Assembly: GCA_009823505.1 (NCBI GenBank)
Contig: VZQC01009966.1
Location: 586,345 to 650,344 of the forward strand
Direction of reading: 5' to 3'
Source: Rhizomys pruinosus
Lineage: Eukaryota; Chordata; Mammalia; Rodentia; Spalacidae
DNA: 64,000 nucleotides
The notes beneath the pieces are model-generated. The model saw nothing but the letters and a program-made list of their open reading frames with translations. It did not search any database and had not been told where the DNA came from. Every line of letters starts with the position of its first letter. Position 1 is the stretch's first letter. Below are positions 35,580 to 48,338 of the stretch, piece after piece. A program made the position numbers and the translations under genes.

Positions 35580-35876
35580 TGAGTGTCGACGGTCCGCAAG
35601 AGAACACACCAGACCGAGAGCTCGTTGAAGCAAGGACTTACTTTATTGCATCAGGCAGCAGCGTATATTCGCTCGGCAGGAGGGGCGGAGAAAAGAAGGC
35701 GGGAGAGGAAATACGTAGATTGGGGGGATAACTTTGGGCCAATAGTAATTCAGATCCGGCTATGCTGAGTCACTCCTATGCGGAAGTGACCTGCCAGAGA
35801 CAGGTAGCTAAACTCTAGTCAGGCTCAGGGGATTACAGTAGGCCACATTCTCTTGGAGGGCCCATGGGGCCCAACA
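35580..35876 (-). mobile_element. ERV (class II-like) solo LTR, antisense
   Basis: On the minus strand it runs TGTTGGGCCCC...GACACTCA (TG...CA, 297 bases). It has a TATA-like 'gcgaatatacgctg' near 35,676 and AATAAAGTAAG near 35,645 followed by a GT-rich U5. The TGTTGGG start is typical of rodent class II (IAP-like) LTRs. No internal retroviral sequence is adjacent and no target duplication was seen. Confidence 0.7.
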
Positions 35877-38800
35877 TCTTGTGACCAGCAACGGGGTATC
35901 AACCAGTGAAGGCTAGCTGGGCTTTCTTACAGAGATGTGACTTCTAAGGTAGTGTGCTTTGTTGGCAAGAGATTGATGTATTTCCAGAAATACAGATCTA
36001 GGAAAGGAGTGACTCAGAGTGTACACGAGTTTTACCTTTGAAAGGAAAACAGATTAGAAAGCAGTCAGTATCCCTGGAAGTGAGGTCCTCTGTCCATGAT
36101 CTTTCCTCGGGTGTGGCTCCTCACTGACATCCTTGCTCAGGAGGGGTGATGTGTGCTCGTGGTATTGGTACCCAGGTCTGTTGTGCTGAGCGTGCTCTCC
36201 TCTGGACACACTGCACCCGGCCTGCACGGGGCGGCTTCTGGAGCCCCGTCTCACTCTCATCTCACTGCTGGCTGGTGTCTGTGTGAAGCTCTGCTCCCAG
36301 CAGCCCGTGAATGTCTCTCTGTGAAGTCGTTCTCTGCCACTCAGAGTGACATTCACAGGTCGGCTTTTCCCTTTACTTACTTTCGATGAAGTGCGTTCTA
36401 TTTGACTTCCATGCAGAGAACAAGAGCAGTTTCCTGATGAAGCTAATTATTAAAGAACAAGAGCGGTGTCCTGACAAGGTTAATTATTGGGAAGTTTTTA
36501 ATAGGCTTGCTCATTTTCCTAGTTCAGGTTTGTAGACTTACAGAGAATAGCAGTAAACATAAGGAACCATGTCTGTAACCCAAAAGACAACTATGTAGTT
36601 CTTCCTCATTGGTAGATTTGTTAGGTGCCAACTGTGTACAGGGGAGGATGGGCATTTCCTGTGAGTCTCCTCATTCAGTCCTCAGACCACCTCCCCCATA
36701 TTGGCTTCCATGCTGCATTTAGAGTGGACGCCAAGTCTCAGGCTGCTTGGTCTCCAGTTGTGTGATTCATGAGTAGAATTGGTGTTTATCATCCTAGGTC
36801 TGCTGGACTCTGAAATCCCAGTTCTCTTTTCCTAGTGTAAGCATTTTATATCCCTTTACCCAGAAATAATTATCAGTAATGCTTTTGGCATTTATTTTAT
36901 TTTTTGTTACTTGTTTCACAAAGTTGGGATCATGCAGCCCCTGCTTTCTGGGGCCATTATTTATAATTATTGGTAAATATATAACGTCAGATTAATCAAT
37001 AACTTCACAGTTTTTATCTTTCTGGAGAAAACATGACCAAGTTTGTTACTTTAGCACTAATTGGAAGTTATAAATGGCAAAGGTCAGGGTGGCGCGGCAT
37101 GGATAACCAAATGGGAATTCCAGGAGAACTATGCCTGATTCAAGATTCCTGTTGGGATAAGTCAAGAGGGCGGTTACCCAGTTTACCCGATGGCTGCAGA
37201 GTTACAGAGTACATGGGGAAATGTGTGCAGAACAGACCAGCTTTAAATGTGTAATCTTTTTGTGAAGTGCTGTGAAGCAACAGTTCTCTATTTACTTTTG
37301 TTAGTGAAAGTGCTTGTTGAAAGGGCCATGTCACTAATAATTGATATATTGAAGTATTTAACTTTGTTGTCCAACCTTTCTTTGTTGATATTACAAAACC
37401 CAAAGGAGCTTGCTGAGTTAGGGGAACCATACCGTCTGGCGGGACTGAAGGCCTGTAACCCAGCACACCTCTAACACTGCGGGTGTCTCCAAGTCACTGG
37501 TGGCACAGGGGCTGAACTAAGTTGACAAGACAGCAGGCCCCCGAGGGAGCTGCTGCAGGTTGGCATTCCTGGATTGTCTAACCTAGAATGTGCTGTTTGC
37601 ATTGTGGTCTGTCTTTAACTGGTAAGCATGTGGCTGGCAGAGCTCGACAAGGACTCGGGCCAGTTTATAGCTATCCCAGATTGAATCAGGTACCACAGAG
37701 AGACCCTCTCTGCACTGAAATCTCATGGCTACCTGAGCTTTCAGAAGTCCCCTCCCCCTTTGAGGCCTTGTATGTTCAGCAGAGGTAGCTCAAGAGGTTG
37801 CTTCTCTTCCAGTTGTATGTTCAGCAGAGGTAACTCAAGAGGTTGCTTCTCTTCCAGTTGAGCTGGCTTGAGTGCAGCCAGCTGCAAGCTTGTGTTTGGA
37901 GGGTGAGGACAAATCAGTCTGTGGCCGGAATAAACTCCCACTTCTCACCATGGGAGACAGGGAAGAAATGACTAAGGATAAGGACAGAAGAGGAATTCCA
38001 TTTGTGCTATGTGAGAGTGAGGCGCCTTTGGAACTGTAAAACAGAGATCTTCTGAAGCAGCCGTATGTGAAGCTCCATGAGTGAAACCATGTGGGAAGGA
38101 CTTGGAAACAGGGGAAGAGCAGAAGAGCGGGAAGAACCTGCCCATCAGAGCAGGGGATTCTCTGAGGTCTAACAAGGGAAGAGAAGGAAGAAGAGAATGA
38201 ACGACTCTTGTGAGAACTGAGAACAAGTGCTAGAGGCTCGGTCAGCAGTGCTGACGGGCACTACGGGGGTCAGGCAGGGAATGACAGCTCAGTGTTCACC
38301 TGTGAAGCAGCGGGGAGGAGGTGCAGGTGCTTGCAGGTAGGCTGATGGATGAACATATGTGTCTGGATAGAATGCTGGGATGCACAGCATCAAAGGGCTC
38401 GTGAAGAGGCCTAGAAAAGCAAGTGGGAGCAAAGAAATGAGAGCCCAGGGGAGCTAATCTCAGCACCTCAGGCAGGGAAGCGTACCCAGAAGGCCACAGC
38501 ATAGAATGTGGTGGAATGGTCCGAAAACAGGCATTGGGAACTTTACTTTGGGTTTGGTACTTGGGAGGGGCTGTCTGTGACAGGAAAACAAGCGCTTGCC
38601 ATGTGCAGCGCTGTAATGCTTTTCACACAGACCTTTTGAGACAACAGAGGAAAACTTAAAAAGCATTAGTAATCTCCATTTCCTAGAGAAAACAGCAGCA
38701 ATTACAGTTTCCTGTGGGTCTGGCAGTTCTTAGAGATGTGAGTGATCACGAAGGTGGGTGTAGCTTGGGCTGTTGTGATGACTTAATTGATGGAGGAGTT

Positions 38801-39189
38801 TCCCAACACCCTGCTCATACCATCATGTGTTTGAGCAGTGTGTGGTGTAGAGGGAGCTGTCCGGGCATGGCTGCTGCTCCATCAGGCAGTCAGTGTTATC
38901 TTTCTGGAGTCTAGACATTGGCCGTGGCTAGAACCAGGGTGAGCTATCATTTTAGGCCTGTTATTCTATGTTAGAGTTTGAGGATCTCAGACAGATAGAT
39001 AATGCTTCCTCCTTCTGAGACCTGTAATTGCATTTATCATATACTGCTTACAAGTTTATTTCATGTTGGGATTTTTATTTTCAGAGTTAGAAAAGCAACG
39101 TGGTTATTAGAACGGCCAGTCAGGGCGGCTTTCCCCATTGTAGCTGACGATGCACCACTGTGTGTGGCTTATTTTTCTATATTTATTTT
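35877..39189. other. Intronic DNA, no gene recognised
   Basis: This 3.3 kb is the longest stretch with no clear interspersed repeat. A 43-base direct duplication lies at about 37,767-37,852 ('tatgttcagcagaggtagct' and 'tatgttcagcagaggtaact'). No splice-bounded open frame was found. Confidence 0.45.
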
Positions 39190-39306
39190 CTGAAATGAGA
39201 GCCTCCTGATACTGCCTGAGCTGGGCTTGAACTCTTGTGCTCAAGTGATCCTCTTCCCTCAGCCTTCCAAATAGATGAGACTGGGTGGGTACACCGTGCC
39301 TGGCTT
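39190..39306 (-). repeat. Old B1-like fragment, antisense
   Basis: 'gagctgggcttgaactcttg' and 'cctcagccttccaaatagat' resemble a diverged reversed 7SL-type SINE. Confidence 0.55.
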
Positions 39307-39581
39307 TATTAGGCATGGTTTATAATTCTGTCCCTGACTGTTGAGATCATAGCAGGTAAAGTTTGTGCCTGTCGTGCTCACCGTTGCTCCCTTAACTGCT
39401 GCCGCCTCGACCAACGTAAATGCCAGGTGCTTTTGTGGATAAATGAACAAATGAACAAAATGGGTGATGTCCTGGGCTTTGCCATTTGTGCCGTCCTTTC
39501 CATTCCTTCAGTATAACTTCAGAGATAAATTAGATAGAGCAAAGAACACTATTTGTGTTTTTTCTTGGTTATAGAAATGCA

Positions 39582-39614
39582 TATATATATATATATATAT
39601 ATACATATTTAGAT

Positions 39615-39664
<50 letters not shown>
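39582..39664. repeat. (TA)n and (GATA)n microsatellites
   Basis: A short TA run (39,582-39,604) is followed by about 12 GATA units (39,613-39,664). Confidence 0.97.
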
Positions 39665-40774
39665 GCTGGGCAGTGAGGTAGAAGATCTGTAGACCTTTTA
39701 TCCAACCTGTTCTAAATAAATTATGAGTAGATCCAATCCGCTTAGACATTAGTAGGTCTATGGTAGAGGACATGCTGAAGACGAAAGGCTGAGCACTTCT
39801 GTGACATTGTAAGCTGTGGTATTTACACTGCATTGCAGATGCTTATGAAGAAATACACCAGGATTTCTGCATTAAGTTCAATCTAGAAACTTGCTGTTCA
39901 CTCTGCATGTCAGACACTGGGCACAGTCACAGTATAATAGATGAAGGATCCTGAGCAAGTGTTGGCGGAATGCCATCTGTTTCCAGAGATATGCAAGCCA
40001 CTTTGACAAAATTATGTTTATAGAATTGAAAGGGTAGATGGAGAAAAGCAGCTCAAAGGACAGTGACTCATTCAGAAGGTCTTCTTGGCCATCAGACCAG
40101 AGAAGAAGCTTTTTCAGGGCTGATGGCAGCTACCATTCTTTCTAGACATTTTAATTTGGGATTGTGGTCTGTCTTTACTTGGTACAGTTGTTTCTGCACA
40201 TGTGTTCTGAGACCATGTGCATAGAATCCTTGCTGAAATTCTCTATTTCCACTTTGTTTAAGGACTATACAGTTGGAATTTCTGGACCAAGATTCCAGCA
40301 GTCTGCATTTTAAAATCCAGGAAAATCCTTGCAACTTTCTAAAATTTGAAGTATGTCTGCAGTGTCAGACATTTCAGATAAGAGATGATAACCTGTACAA
40401 AATGCTACTTTGGTGTTCAAAAATCAAGTGTCCAGTAAACATTTTACCTTCTTCCCTTTTCACCAGAAATTTGGATGGCGATGCCTGTGAGGTTGTTTAA
40501 AGGCATAGAAGTAGCCCAGCCTGATGAAACATAGCATCTTTGGGGTATGAGTTAGCTAAAACGTACTACGTATTTTGTTCTGATCCCAACTTGAATTTTC
40601 TGTGAATTATAATAAACACCGGTTTTGTAAAATGGACTTCCAAACATTCCCAGTGCCAACTCCGGAAGAATATGTGTGGCTCAGGTGACGGGTGCTTTGA
40701 AGAACGGTACCAGCTTCAGGATAGGAGTTCTAGTATGTTTCTTTTGAGGAAATTTATTTTTTTAATTAAAAATA
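39665..40774. other. Intronic DNA, nothing recognised
   Basis: No repeat, exon or RNA motif could be supported here. Confidence 0.5.
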
Positions 40775-40936
40775 TTTTTTTTTGGTCTTTTTGAGAAAGA
40801 ATCTCCCTGTAGTCCTAGCTGGTCTGGAACTCCATATGTAGATCAGGCTGGCCTTGAACTCACAGAGATTGCCTGCCTCCTGAGTGCCGGGGGTGGGGGG
40901 GTGGGATGGGGGGGGATGTGACACCACCCTGGCCTT
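40775..40936 (-). repeat. B1 SINE, antisense, with G-rich insertion
   Basis: 'tttgagaaagaatctccctg', 'caggctggccttgaactcac' and 'cctgcctcctgagtgccg' are a reversed B1. The part near 40,890-40,918 has become a G-rich tract. Confidence 0.85.
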
Positions 40937-41160
40937 GAGGAAATTTAAGACCCTTATAAATATCTTTTCATCTGGAGTGACAACTTGTACTTTTTAAGCT
41001 CTCGACAGCATTCATTTGAGTAATGAAACATGTTTTGAATTTCTTGGTAGAATGCTTTTTTCTCCATTTTCTATCTTGTCTTTTTCTTTTAAGGGTTACT
41101 TTGCGGGGAGGGGAACTCAATTATTATTGCAGTGAGAAAGATTTAAAAAAAATAAAATTT

Positions 41161-41290
41161 AGGGCCTGGAGAGATGGCTCGGTGGTTAAGAGTTTATGCT
41201 GCTCTTCAGAGAGCCCAAGTTCAATTTCTTGCTCCCATGTCAGGCAGCCGACAGCCACCCGGATCCAACACCTTTGGCCTTCAAAAAGAG
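41161..41290 (+). repeat. B2 SINE, 3' truncated
   Basis: The head 'ggcctggagagatggctcgg' and 'gtggttaagagtttatgctg' are followed by a diverged body; the usual tail is missing. Confidence 0.75.
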
Positions 41291-41624
41291 AAAGGAATTT
41301 TATTTCTATGTCCGGAAGAGGAGGGTGAATGAGATCCACTCCTCTACCCTGGTCCTTTTCCCATCTCCATTCCTCTCCACCCCAACCATCTATGAACAGC
41401 TGTGCTTGGCCATGTTGTTATCTTATGTTGCATTGCAGACAGTCTAACCAAGCCTTTGGTATAGCCTTTCAGAGTTGAATCTGTCAGTGTAAGAGCAGAA
41501 ATCACTTTCTATGGAAGGTAAATTATAGGTGGAGGTAGCTATCTGTGGGGTACTGTGCAGAAATGACCAGCTTCTCATTGGTTAGTTGTCTGAGTCCAGC
41601 TGTGGGATGGATTCACATGAGCCA

Positions 41625-41671
41625 GGGTTTGGGTTGGGTTTGGGTTTGGGGTGGGGTGGGTTGGGTTGGGN
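41625..41671 (+). repeat. G-rich (TTTGGG/TTGGG)n tract ending at an N
   Basis: Imperfect GGGTT and GGGTTT units end at the only ambiguous base of the window (41,671). The tract has strong quadruplex potential on the + strand and abuts the 5' region of the sense L1. Confidence 0.9.
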
Positions 41672-41689
41672 CAATGTCTTTTTAAAAGT

Positions 41690-44600
41690 ATTTCCTGACC
41701 TCTCCTGAGACCAGCTTAAGTGCAGGAAGGTAGATGGGACTGGGTCTTTGCAAGGCTGATTGTTGATTACTAACCTAGTTAATCCATTAATCCAGTTGTC
41801 TTTGGCTTAATTGGCTTTTGTGGCTGTGGGGGCGGAGTTATCCTCCCAGCTGGTATTAAAGGTAGGGTTGTGTGAGTCTTGAGATCTGAGATCTCGAGAC
41901 CAGCTGAAGCACAGGTACCAGGGCTTAGGCTAAAGAGCACCCCCCACCCCCGCCCCGCCAACTGAGGATTATGAAGGCATCTGGAAAGAGGCAAGCAAAG
42001 CAAGCCTTCAACACACTGAAGAAGGCATTATGGACTCACACTGGAACACAGGCAAGAGAAGCCCATATGCCAGAACACGAAGAAGAGACAACACAGAAAA
42101 GGGGCAGGATAAACCTGCACCAAGCTCTACCAAACCTATGGAAGATTCCTACAGTGGGATCCCTCTGGGGATGCCCCAAGACACAGATATCAGAAACACA
42201 ATTGGAAACATATTTAAAGAACTATAAGATCATAAACAGCAAATCAAAGAACTAAGAAAAGAGAATGAAGAACTCAAGAAGGACCTAGAGAGAGAGAATG
42301 AAAAACTCTGGAAGGAAGTAGAAACACTGAAAAGATCCCATGCTGAAAAAGATAAGGAAACCTACAAGTAAAGCAAAGAGCTACAGGAAGAGATTGAGAA
42401 GCTCCAAAAAGAAGTAGAAATACTAAAGAAATCAAGAGGAAATGAAAAAAAAGGAAATCAAACACTCATCCAATCAAGAGGAAAGGAATGCAAAAAGCCT
42501 CAGAAGCAGAATGGAGGAAGCAAACAAAGAATTCAGACCTGGAAGATAACACAGAACAACTAAAAACTTCAAGTAAAGATTATGAAAAATTTAAAAAATA
42601 CACAAAAGTGGAACAACCAGAACTGTGGGGACATCATGAAAAGATCAAACCCTCTGCATCATAGGAATAGGGAAGGAGAAGATCCCAAGAGAATGATTGA
42701 TCAGATTTCAACAGATAATAGATGAAAACTTCCCCAAACTAAAAAAAGACAAACCAAACAAATACAAGAAGCACAAAGAACTTCAAACAGACAAGATCAG
42801 AAAAGAAATTCTCCATGCCACATCATAGTTAAAATGCTAAGACACCCAAAAACAGACACAAATCCTTAAAGCCACAGAGAAAAACAACAAGTGACCTATA
42901 AGGGGAACCTATCAGAATTACAACTGAACTTCTCAATGCAAACTATGAAAGCAAGAAGAAACTGGAGCAAAGCATTACCAGTGTTAAAGGACAATAGATG
43001 CCAACCCAGTTACTATACCCAGCAAAAATGTCAATTATGTTGAAGGAGGGAGAAAAAACCTTCTATGACATAAACAAGGTGAAAAACAGAAAACATGTCC
43101 GGAAATCCAACCCTTCAGAGAATACTTGAAGCAATTCAAAAGACAGAAGAAAGGAGCAACCAATCCCAGGCACCTGAAAGAGAAATCAATAAAGCATAAC
43201 TGAGAAGTAGAAAACGAAACCCAAACCGCAAATGGATATAAAGGCAAAAAGAAGCAACACAAAAACTATCAGCATAACCTTAAATATTAATGGACTAAAT
43301 TCCCCAATCACAAAGCATAGACTGGGAGATTGGATTAGGAAACAGAATCCATCGATATGCTGTCTACAAGAAACACATCTTGCCTTCAAGGACAGGCACC
43401 ACCTTAAAGTGAAAGGATGGAAAAAAATATTTCACGCAAATGTACCAAAAGAAAGCAGGTGTTGCTATTTTAATATCAGATAGACAAAATAGACTTCAAA
43501 GTAAAAAAATCAAAGAAGAGACAAAGAAGGCCATACATTTTATCAAAAGGAACAATTCACCAAGAAGATTTCACAATTATGAATATATATGCCCAAACTC
43601 TAAGTGCACCAAACTGTATAAAGCAATTCTCAGGACACAAGTCACACACTAACCCCAGTACACTCATAGCAGGGGAATTCAATACCCACTGAGTCCTTTG
43701 GATAGGTCAACAGGACAAAGATTAAACAAAGAGACATCTGAATTGAATGAATATACACCAAATGGACCTCATAGCCTCTACCAATATTCCACCCTAATAC
43801 CAGAGAATACACTTTCTACTCAGCACCCCATGGAACATTCTCCAAAATTGACCACATACTGGGACACAGAAGAAACCTCCACAAATACAAAAAAGATTGA
43901 ATAATTCATGCATCCTGTCAGACCACAGTGCAATAAAGCTCAACATCCACCAGGACGAGCCCTCCTGCCTACAAAGAACACATGAGACTAAACCACACAC
44001 TCTTGAAAATGAAGGGTCAAAGAAGAGATAAAGAAAGAAATAAAAGAAGAATACAAATACAATACAACACAACAAAACCTATGGGATACCTTAAAAGCAG
44101 TCCTAAGAGGGAAGTTTATAGCCCTGGGTGCCTACATTAGAAAACAGAAAGAGCACACAAGTGAATGATCTTAACACTGCAGCTAAAAGCACTTGAGAAG
44201 CAACAACAGATGAACCCTAAACGCAACAGACAGGAAGATAACAAAAATCAGAGGCAGAAATCAATAACTAGAAAAAAAAAAAACATAAAAAAAATCAATG
44301 AAGCCAAAGTTGGTTCTTTGAAGAATAAACAATAGATAGACCCTCTACCCAGTTAACAAAAAGAAAGACGAACAACCCAAATCAATACAATCCATGATGA
44401 AAAGGGAAATATCACAACGGACAAGAAAAGATCCAGAAAATCATATGGGAAACATCACAAGAACCTATATATTCTACCAAGTTGAAAACTGAAGAGAAAT
44501 GGATGAAATATCTGAAACCCTGGGGAATCACCACAGCTCGGCAAGAAGAGATCAGCAGCTTAAACAGACCCATAACATATGAAGAAATAGAGGATGTAGT

Positions 44601-45686
44601 AAGAAGCTTCCAACTAAAAAAAGCCCAGGCCCAGACGGTTTCACAGCAGAATTCTATAAAACATTTCAAAAAGACCTACAACCATATTTCTGAAACTGTT
44701 TAGAAGTATACAATCAGAGGGAATCTCCCCAAATTCCTTCTATGAAGCCAGCATCACTCTATTACCAAAACCAGGCAAAGATACAATTATAAAGGAGAAT
44801 TATAGACCCATCTCCCTCATGAACACAGATGCCAAATTCTAAACAGGATCTGGCAAATCGCATACAGACTCACATCAAGAAGATCATCCATCATGACCAA
44901 GTTGGATTCATACCAGAGATCAGGGATGGTTCAAACTATGAAAATCAATAAACATCATCAAACACATAACAGAATCAAAGACAAAACCACACCATCATCT
45001 CAATTGATGCTGAAAAAGCCTTCGACAAAATCCAGCATCCCTTCATGCTTAAAGTCCTAGAAAGAATGGATTGGAGGGATCATCATTCCTCAGTGTAATC
45101 AAAGCCATATACAGGAAACCCCAAGCCAATATCATCCTAAATGGGGAAATGACAGAAACATTCCCTTTAAAGGTAGAAACAGGGCAAGGCTGCCCCCTGT
45201 CACCACTCCTCTTCAATATAGTGCTTGAAACACTTGCTAGAGCAATAAGGCAAGAAAAGGATATTAAGGAGTACTAATTGGAAAAGAGGAAGTCAAACCT
45301 ATCCTATTTGCTGTGATATGATTGTTTACTTAAGGGATGCTAAAAAACTCCACCAAAAACTCCTAGAAACGATTAACAGCTTCGCAAAGTGGCAAGATAC
45401 AAATTAACCTTAAAAAATCAATGGCCTTTCTTTACACCAACAACAAGCAACTGGAGAAAGAATTCAAAGAGACCTTCCACTCACAATAGCCTCAAAAACA
45501 TAAAATACCTAGGAACAAACCTAACCAAAGACACCAAAGAACCTCTACAATAAAATTTTAAACCTAAATGTATAGAGAACAGAAAATTGAAGAAACATCA
45601 GAAGATGGAAAAACCTCCATGCTCATGGATGGGAAAATTAACATTGTAAAAATGTCCATTTTACCAAAAATATTGTATAGATTTTA
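41690..45686 (+). mobile_element. L1 element with 5' UTR, ORF1 and half of ORF2 (decayed)
   Basis: A 5' UTR-like segment (41,690-41,970) precedes an ORF1 remnant with ATG at 41,971 (MKASGKRQAKQAF). Its next part is Lys/Glu-rich coiled coil broken by frameshifts (42,240-42,600), and its C-terminal text (NPTLQRILEAIQKTEER) lies near 43,110-43,160. ORF2 begins about 43,232 with 'SITLNINGLNSPITKHRLGD' and CCLQETHL (endonuclease). It continues through [12 protein letters not shown] and [13 protein letters not shown] (reverse transcriptase, 45,010-45,220), and stops near 45,686. About 1.4 kb of ORF2 and the whole 3' UTR and poly-A are missing. Numerous stops and shifts make it inactive. Confidence 0.85.
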
Positions 45687-45687
45687 G

Positions 45688-45912
45688 GGGCTGGAGGGAT
45701 GGCTCAGTGGTTAAGAGCACCGACTGCTCTTGCAGAGGACCCAGGTTCGATTCCCAGCACCCACATGGTGGCTAAGAACTGTCTTAACTCCAGTTCCAGG
45801 GGAATCCGACACTCTATTCTCACCTCCACAGCATTGCGCGACATGGATGCACCTACTTACATGCAGACAGTACGCTCATACACATAAAATAAAATATAAA
45901 ATAAAATAAAAA
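45688..45912 (+). repeat. B2 SINE at the 3' break of the sense L1
   Basis: The full head 'ggctggagggatggctcagt', B box 'ggttcgattcccagc', a single-copy internal segment and an (AAAAT)n tail are present. It begins directly where the L1 ORF2 homology stops. Confidence 0.93.
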
Positions 45913-46510
45913 GAGCATTGAAACTGAGCATCATGAGTCTCATGCTAGAGGCATGAGCACTGCAGGGCATGTTCCCAGGAGGGAAAAGATTCCTGTGGTC
46001 TGTAAGGATGAGGGAACAGTCTGTAGGGGAGAATTGGCTTTCTGGAGTGAAGTGTCTAACCATTAGAAGACCCATTCCTCTACAGCATTTTGTGTATAAT
46101 TACTAATAACTATATTTTAACCTTATTAAATAGGAATAATTTCAGTGAGGTGTAATTTTGAGTGAAAAAAGAAGGTTCTGATGAATAGAACTTTTGTTTC
46201 ATTTTTGAGATTTAGTTGCTATTTTTCTTGGAGTATAAATAGCTTTTAATCAAAATCATTCATAAATATATGTAATACATATATTGGTTTTAGAAGGGGG
46301 ATAAGTAAAATGAATGCCAAACTGCCCACATTTTTCTTCCTATTATTCCACATGAAACCTAACGTTTAATAATCATTTTATGAAAAGGGATCCTGTCCTT
46401 GCAGACATGTTCATGTTTAAGCCAGCTCTGGGGGAAGGAAAAGCTGAGATATAAGGGATATTTTCATAATTGTGTGTAGAATTAGATGAAAACCTTCTTA
46501 GTTGGATTTT
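45913..46510. other. Intronic DNA, nothing recognised
   Basis: This AT-rich stretch has no supported feature and no L1 3' end. Confidence 0.5.
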
Positions 46511-46514
46511 ATTT

Positions 46515-46650
46515 TTTAAAGACAGGGTTCCACCCATGTATCCCAGGCTGGCCTTGAATTCACCATGTCTTTAAGAGTAATTTGGAATTCCTGATTCTCT
46601 TGCCCCAGTCTCTCCAGTGCTGGGATTACAGGCTGTTTTTACCAAACCCA
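46515..46650 (-). repeat. B1-like SINE, antisense, diverged
   Basis: 'cccaggctggccttgaattc' and 'ccagtgctgggattacaggc' mark a reversed old B1. Confidence 0.75.
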
Positions 46651-47590
46651 GCAGGGAACTTTTTTTTGCCAGTATGTGTATAAAATTTACACAGCGTAAC
46701 TAGGGTCCTTTTCTGTCCGGCCTTGACTCCTGTGCTGTAAGGAGGCACAGGCCTGGGATCGGATGCCTGGAACATTGTGTACAAGGCTGGCTGCTCCTGG
46801 TGAGTTCGGTGCTTGGGATAATATGATAATGGGATCATTTGAAGAAATTCTACGTTTAGCATTTGTTTCCTTCATTACCAGCAGAACAGCTGTGGCAGAA
46901 GGCGGCTTGGAGCCCACATTCATATTTAGTCTTGTTTGACAATCCCAGATATTTTTAAACAGGATTGAGTCAGACAGCCTGCAGCAGAACATTCAAACTG
47001 TCTTAATGAGCCAGTCTGTTTGGCACACAAGGCCCTTGTTTTATTCGAGTAGTAAATAATTCTAAATTGAAGCACTGTGATGTACTGACTGTCCTTAGTC
47101 GCAGCATTCAGTATTCCCCGAGGCCCAGCAGCATCTCCTGTACTCATGTGTGCTGTGCTCGCTGCTTTTACATGTGGTAGAGTTTGGATTCTGTCTCTGG
47201 CCCCATCCTGGTTTTACATACTAGGATCCCACATTCTGTGCTGGTGCGGTGCTGTCTTCTCTCCCTTCCTCCATGCACACAGCTTGGCCAATCCACACGG
47301 TGCTCTTTGTTTGCCTGGAAGTGGGTTGGGCTATGGTTGTTTCCCTCTCCTGAGGGCTGGGGGTTCTCATCTGTCTCAGGAGTCTGCCCTCCATTTATGG
47401 AGTTCTGCTCCCACGCTCCTCCTCTGTCCTGCACATGATGATACCCTTATTGTATTCTCCCCACGTTTCTTGTTTTATTAACCATAGATACTGTCTTGCA
47501 GACTGGTGTCTGTTTTATGCCTCCATTTTCCTCTTCTCCACTGGCCCCTCCAGCCTTTGTAATGTGCTTTCCCCTCCCACCACTTTCAGA
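46651..47590. other. Intronic DNA, nothing recognised
   Basis: The base composition is mixed and no supported exon or repeat is visible between the B1 and the minisatellite. Confidence 0.5.
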
Positions 47591-48338
47591 GAGGTAATTG
47601 TGCACACTCTTGACACCATGGTGGCCACCTGGAGGAGGTAATTGTGCACACTCTTGACACCATGGTGGCCACCTGGAGGAGGTAATTGTGCACACTCTTG
47701 ACACCATGGTGGCCACCTGGAGGAGGTAACTGTGCACACTCTTGACACTACGGTGGCCACCTGGAGGAGGTAATTGTGCACACTCTTGACACCACGGTGG
47801 CCACCTGGAGGAGGTAATTGTGCACACTCTTGACACCCTGGTGGCCACCTGGAGGAGGTAATTGTGCACACTCTTGATACCATGGTGTCCACCTGGAGGA
47901 GGTAATTGTGCACACTCTTGACACCATGGTGGCCACCTGGAGGAGGTAATTGTGCACACTCTTGACACTACGGTGGCCACCTGGAGGAGGTAATTGTGCA
48001 CACTCTTGACACCACGGTGGCCACCTGGAGGAGGTAATTGTGCACACTCTTGACACCATGGTGGCCACCTGGAGGAGGTAATTGTGCACTCTCTTGACAC
48101 CACGGTGGCCACCTGGAGGAGGTAATTGTGCACACTCTTGAGACCATGGTGGCCACCTGGAGGAGGTAATTGTGAACACTCTTGACACTATGGTGGCCAC
48201 CTGGAGGAGGTATTTGTGCACAGTCTTGACACCATGGTGGCCACCTGGAGGAGGTATTTGTGCACAGTCTTGACACCATGGTGGCCACCTGGAGGAGGTA
48301 ATTGTGCACTCTCATGACACCATGGTGGCCACCTGGAG
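47591..48338. repeat. 44-bp minisatellite, 17 units
   Basis: Seventeen 44-base units, with no length change between them (748 bases), each contain 'aattgtgcacactcttgaca' and a GGTGGCCACCTGG core. Variation is limited to a few positions (CATGG/TACGG/CACGG before TGGCC, GTGCACTCTC, TATTTG). Each unit has the 10-base perfect palindrome GGTGGCCACC in most copies, overlapping a CACCTG E-box. The minus strand is stop-free in all three frames over most of the array. No protein role is supported. Confidence 0.97.

Noticed and set aside
41625..41671. Interstitial telomeric repeat
   Set aside because: Units are irregular GGGTT/GGGTTT without the TTAGGG motif.
43232..43904. Intact L1 ORF2 gene
   Set aside because: The endonuclease region is split over several short frames by stops and frameshifts.
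47591..48338. CRISPR-like regular array
   Set aside because: Units are contiguous with no unique spacers, and the genome is mammalian.
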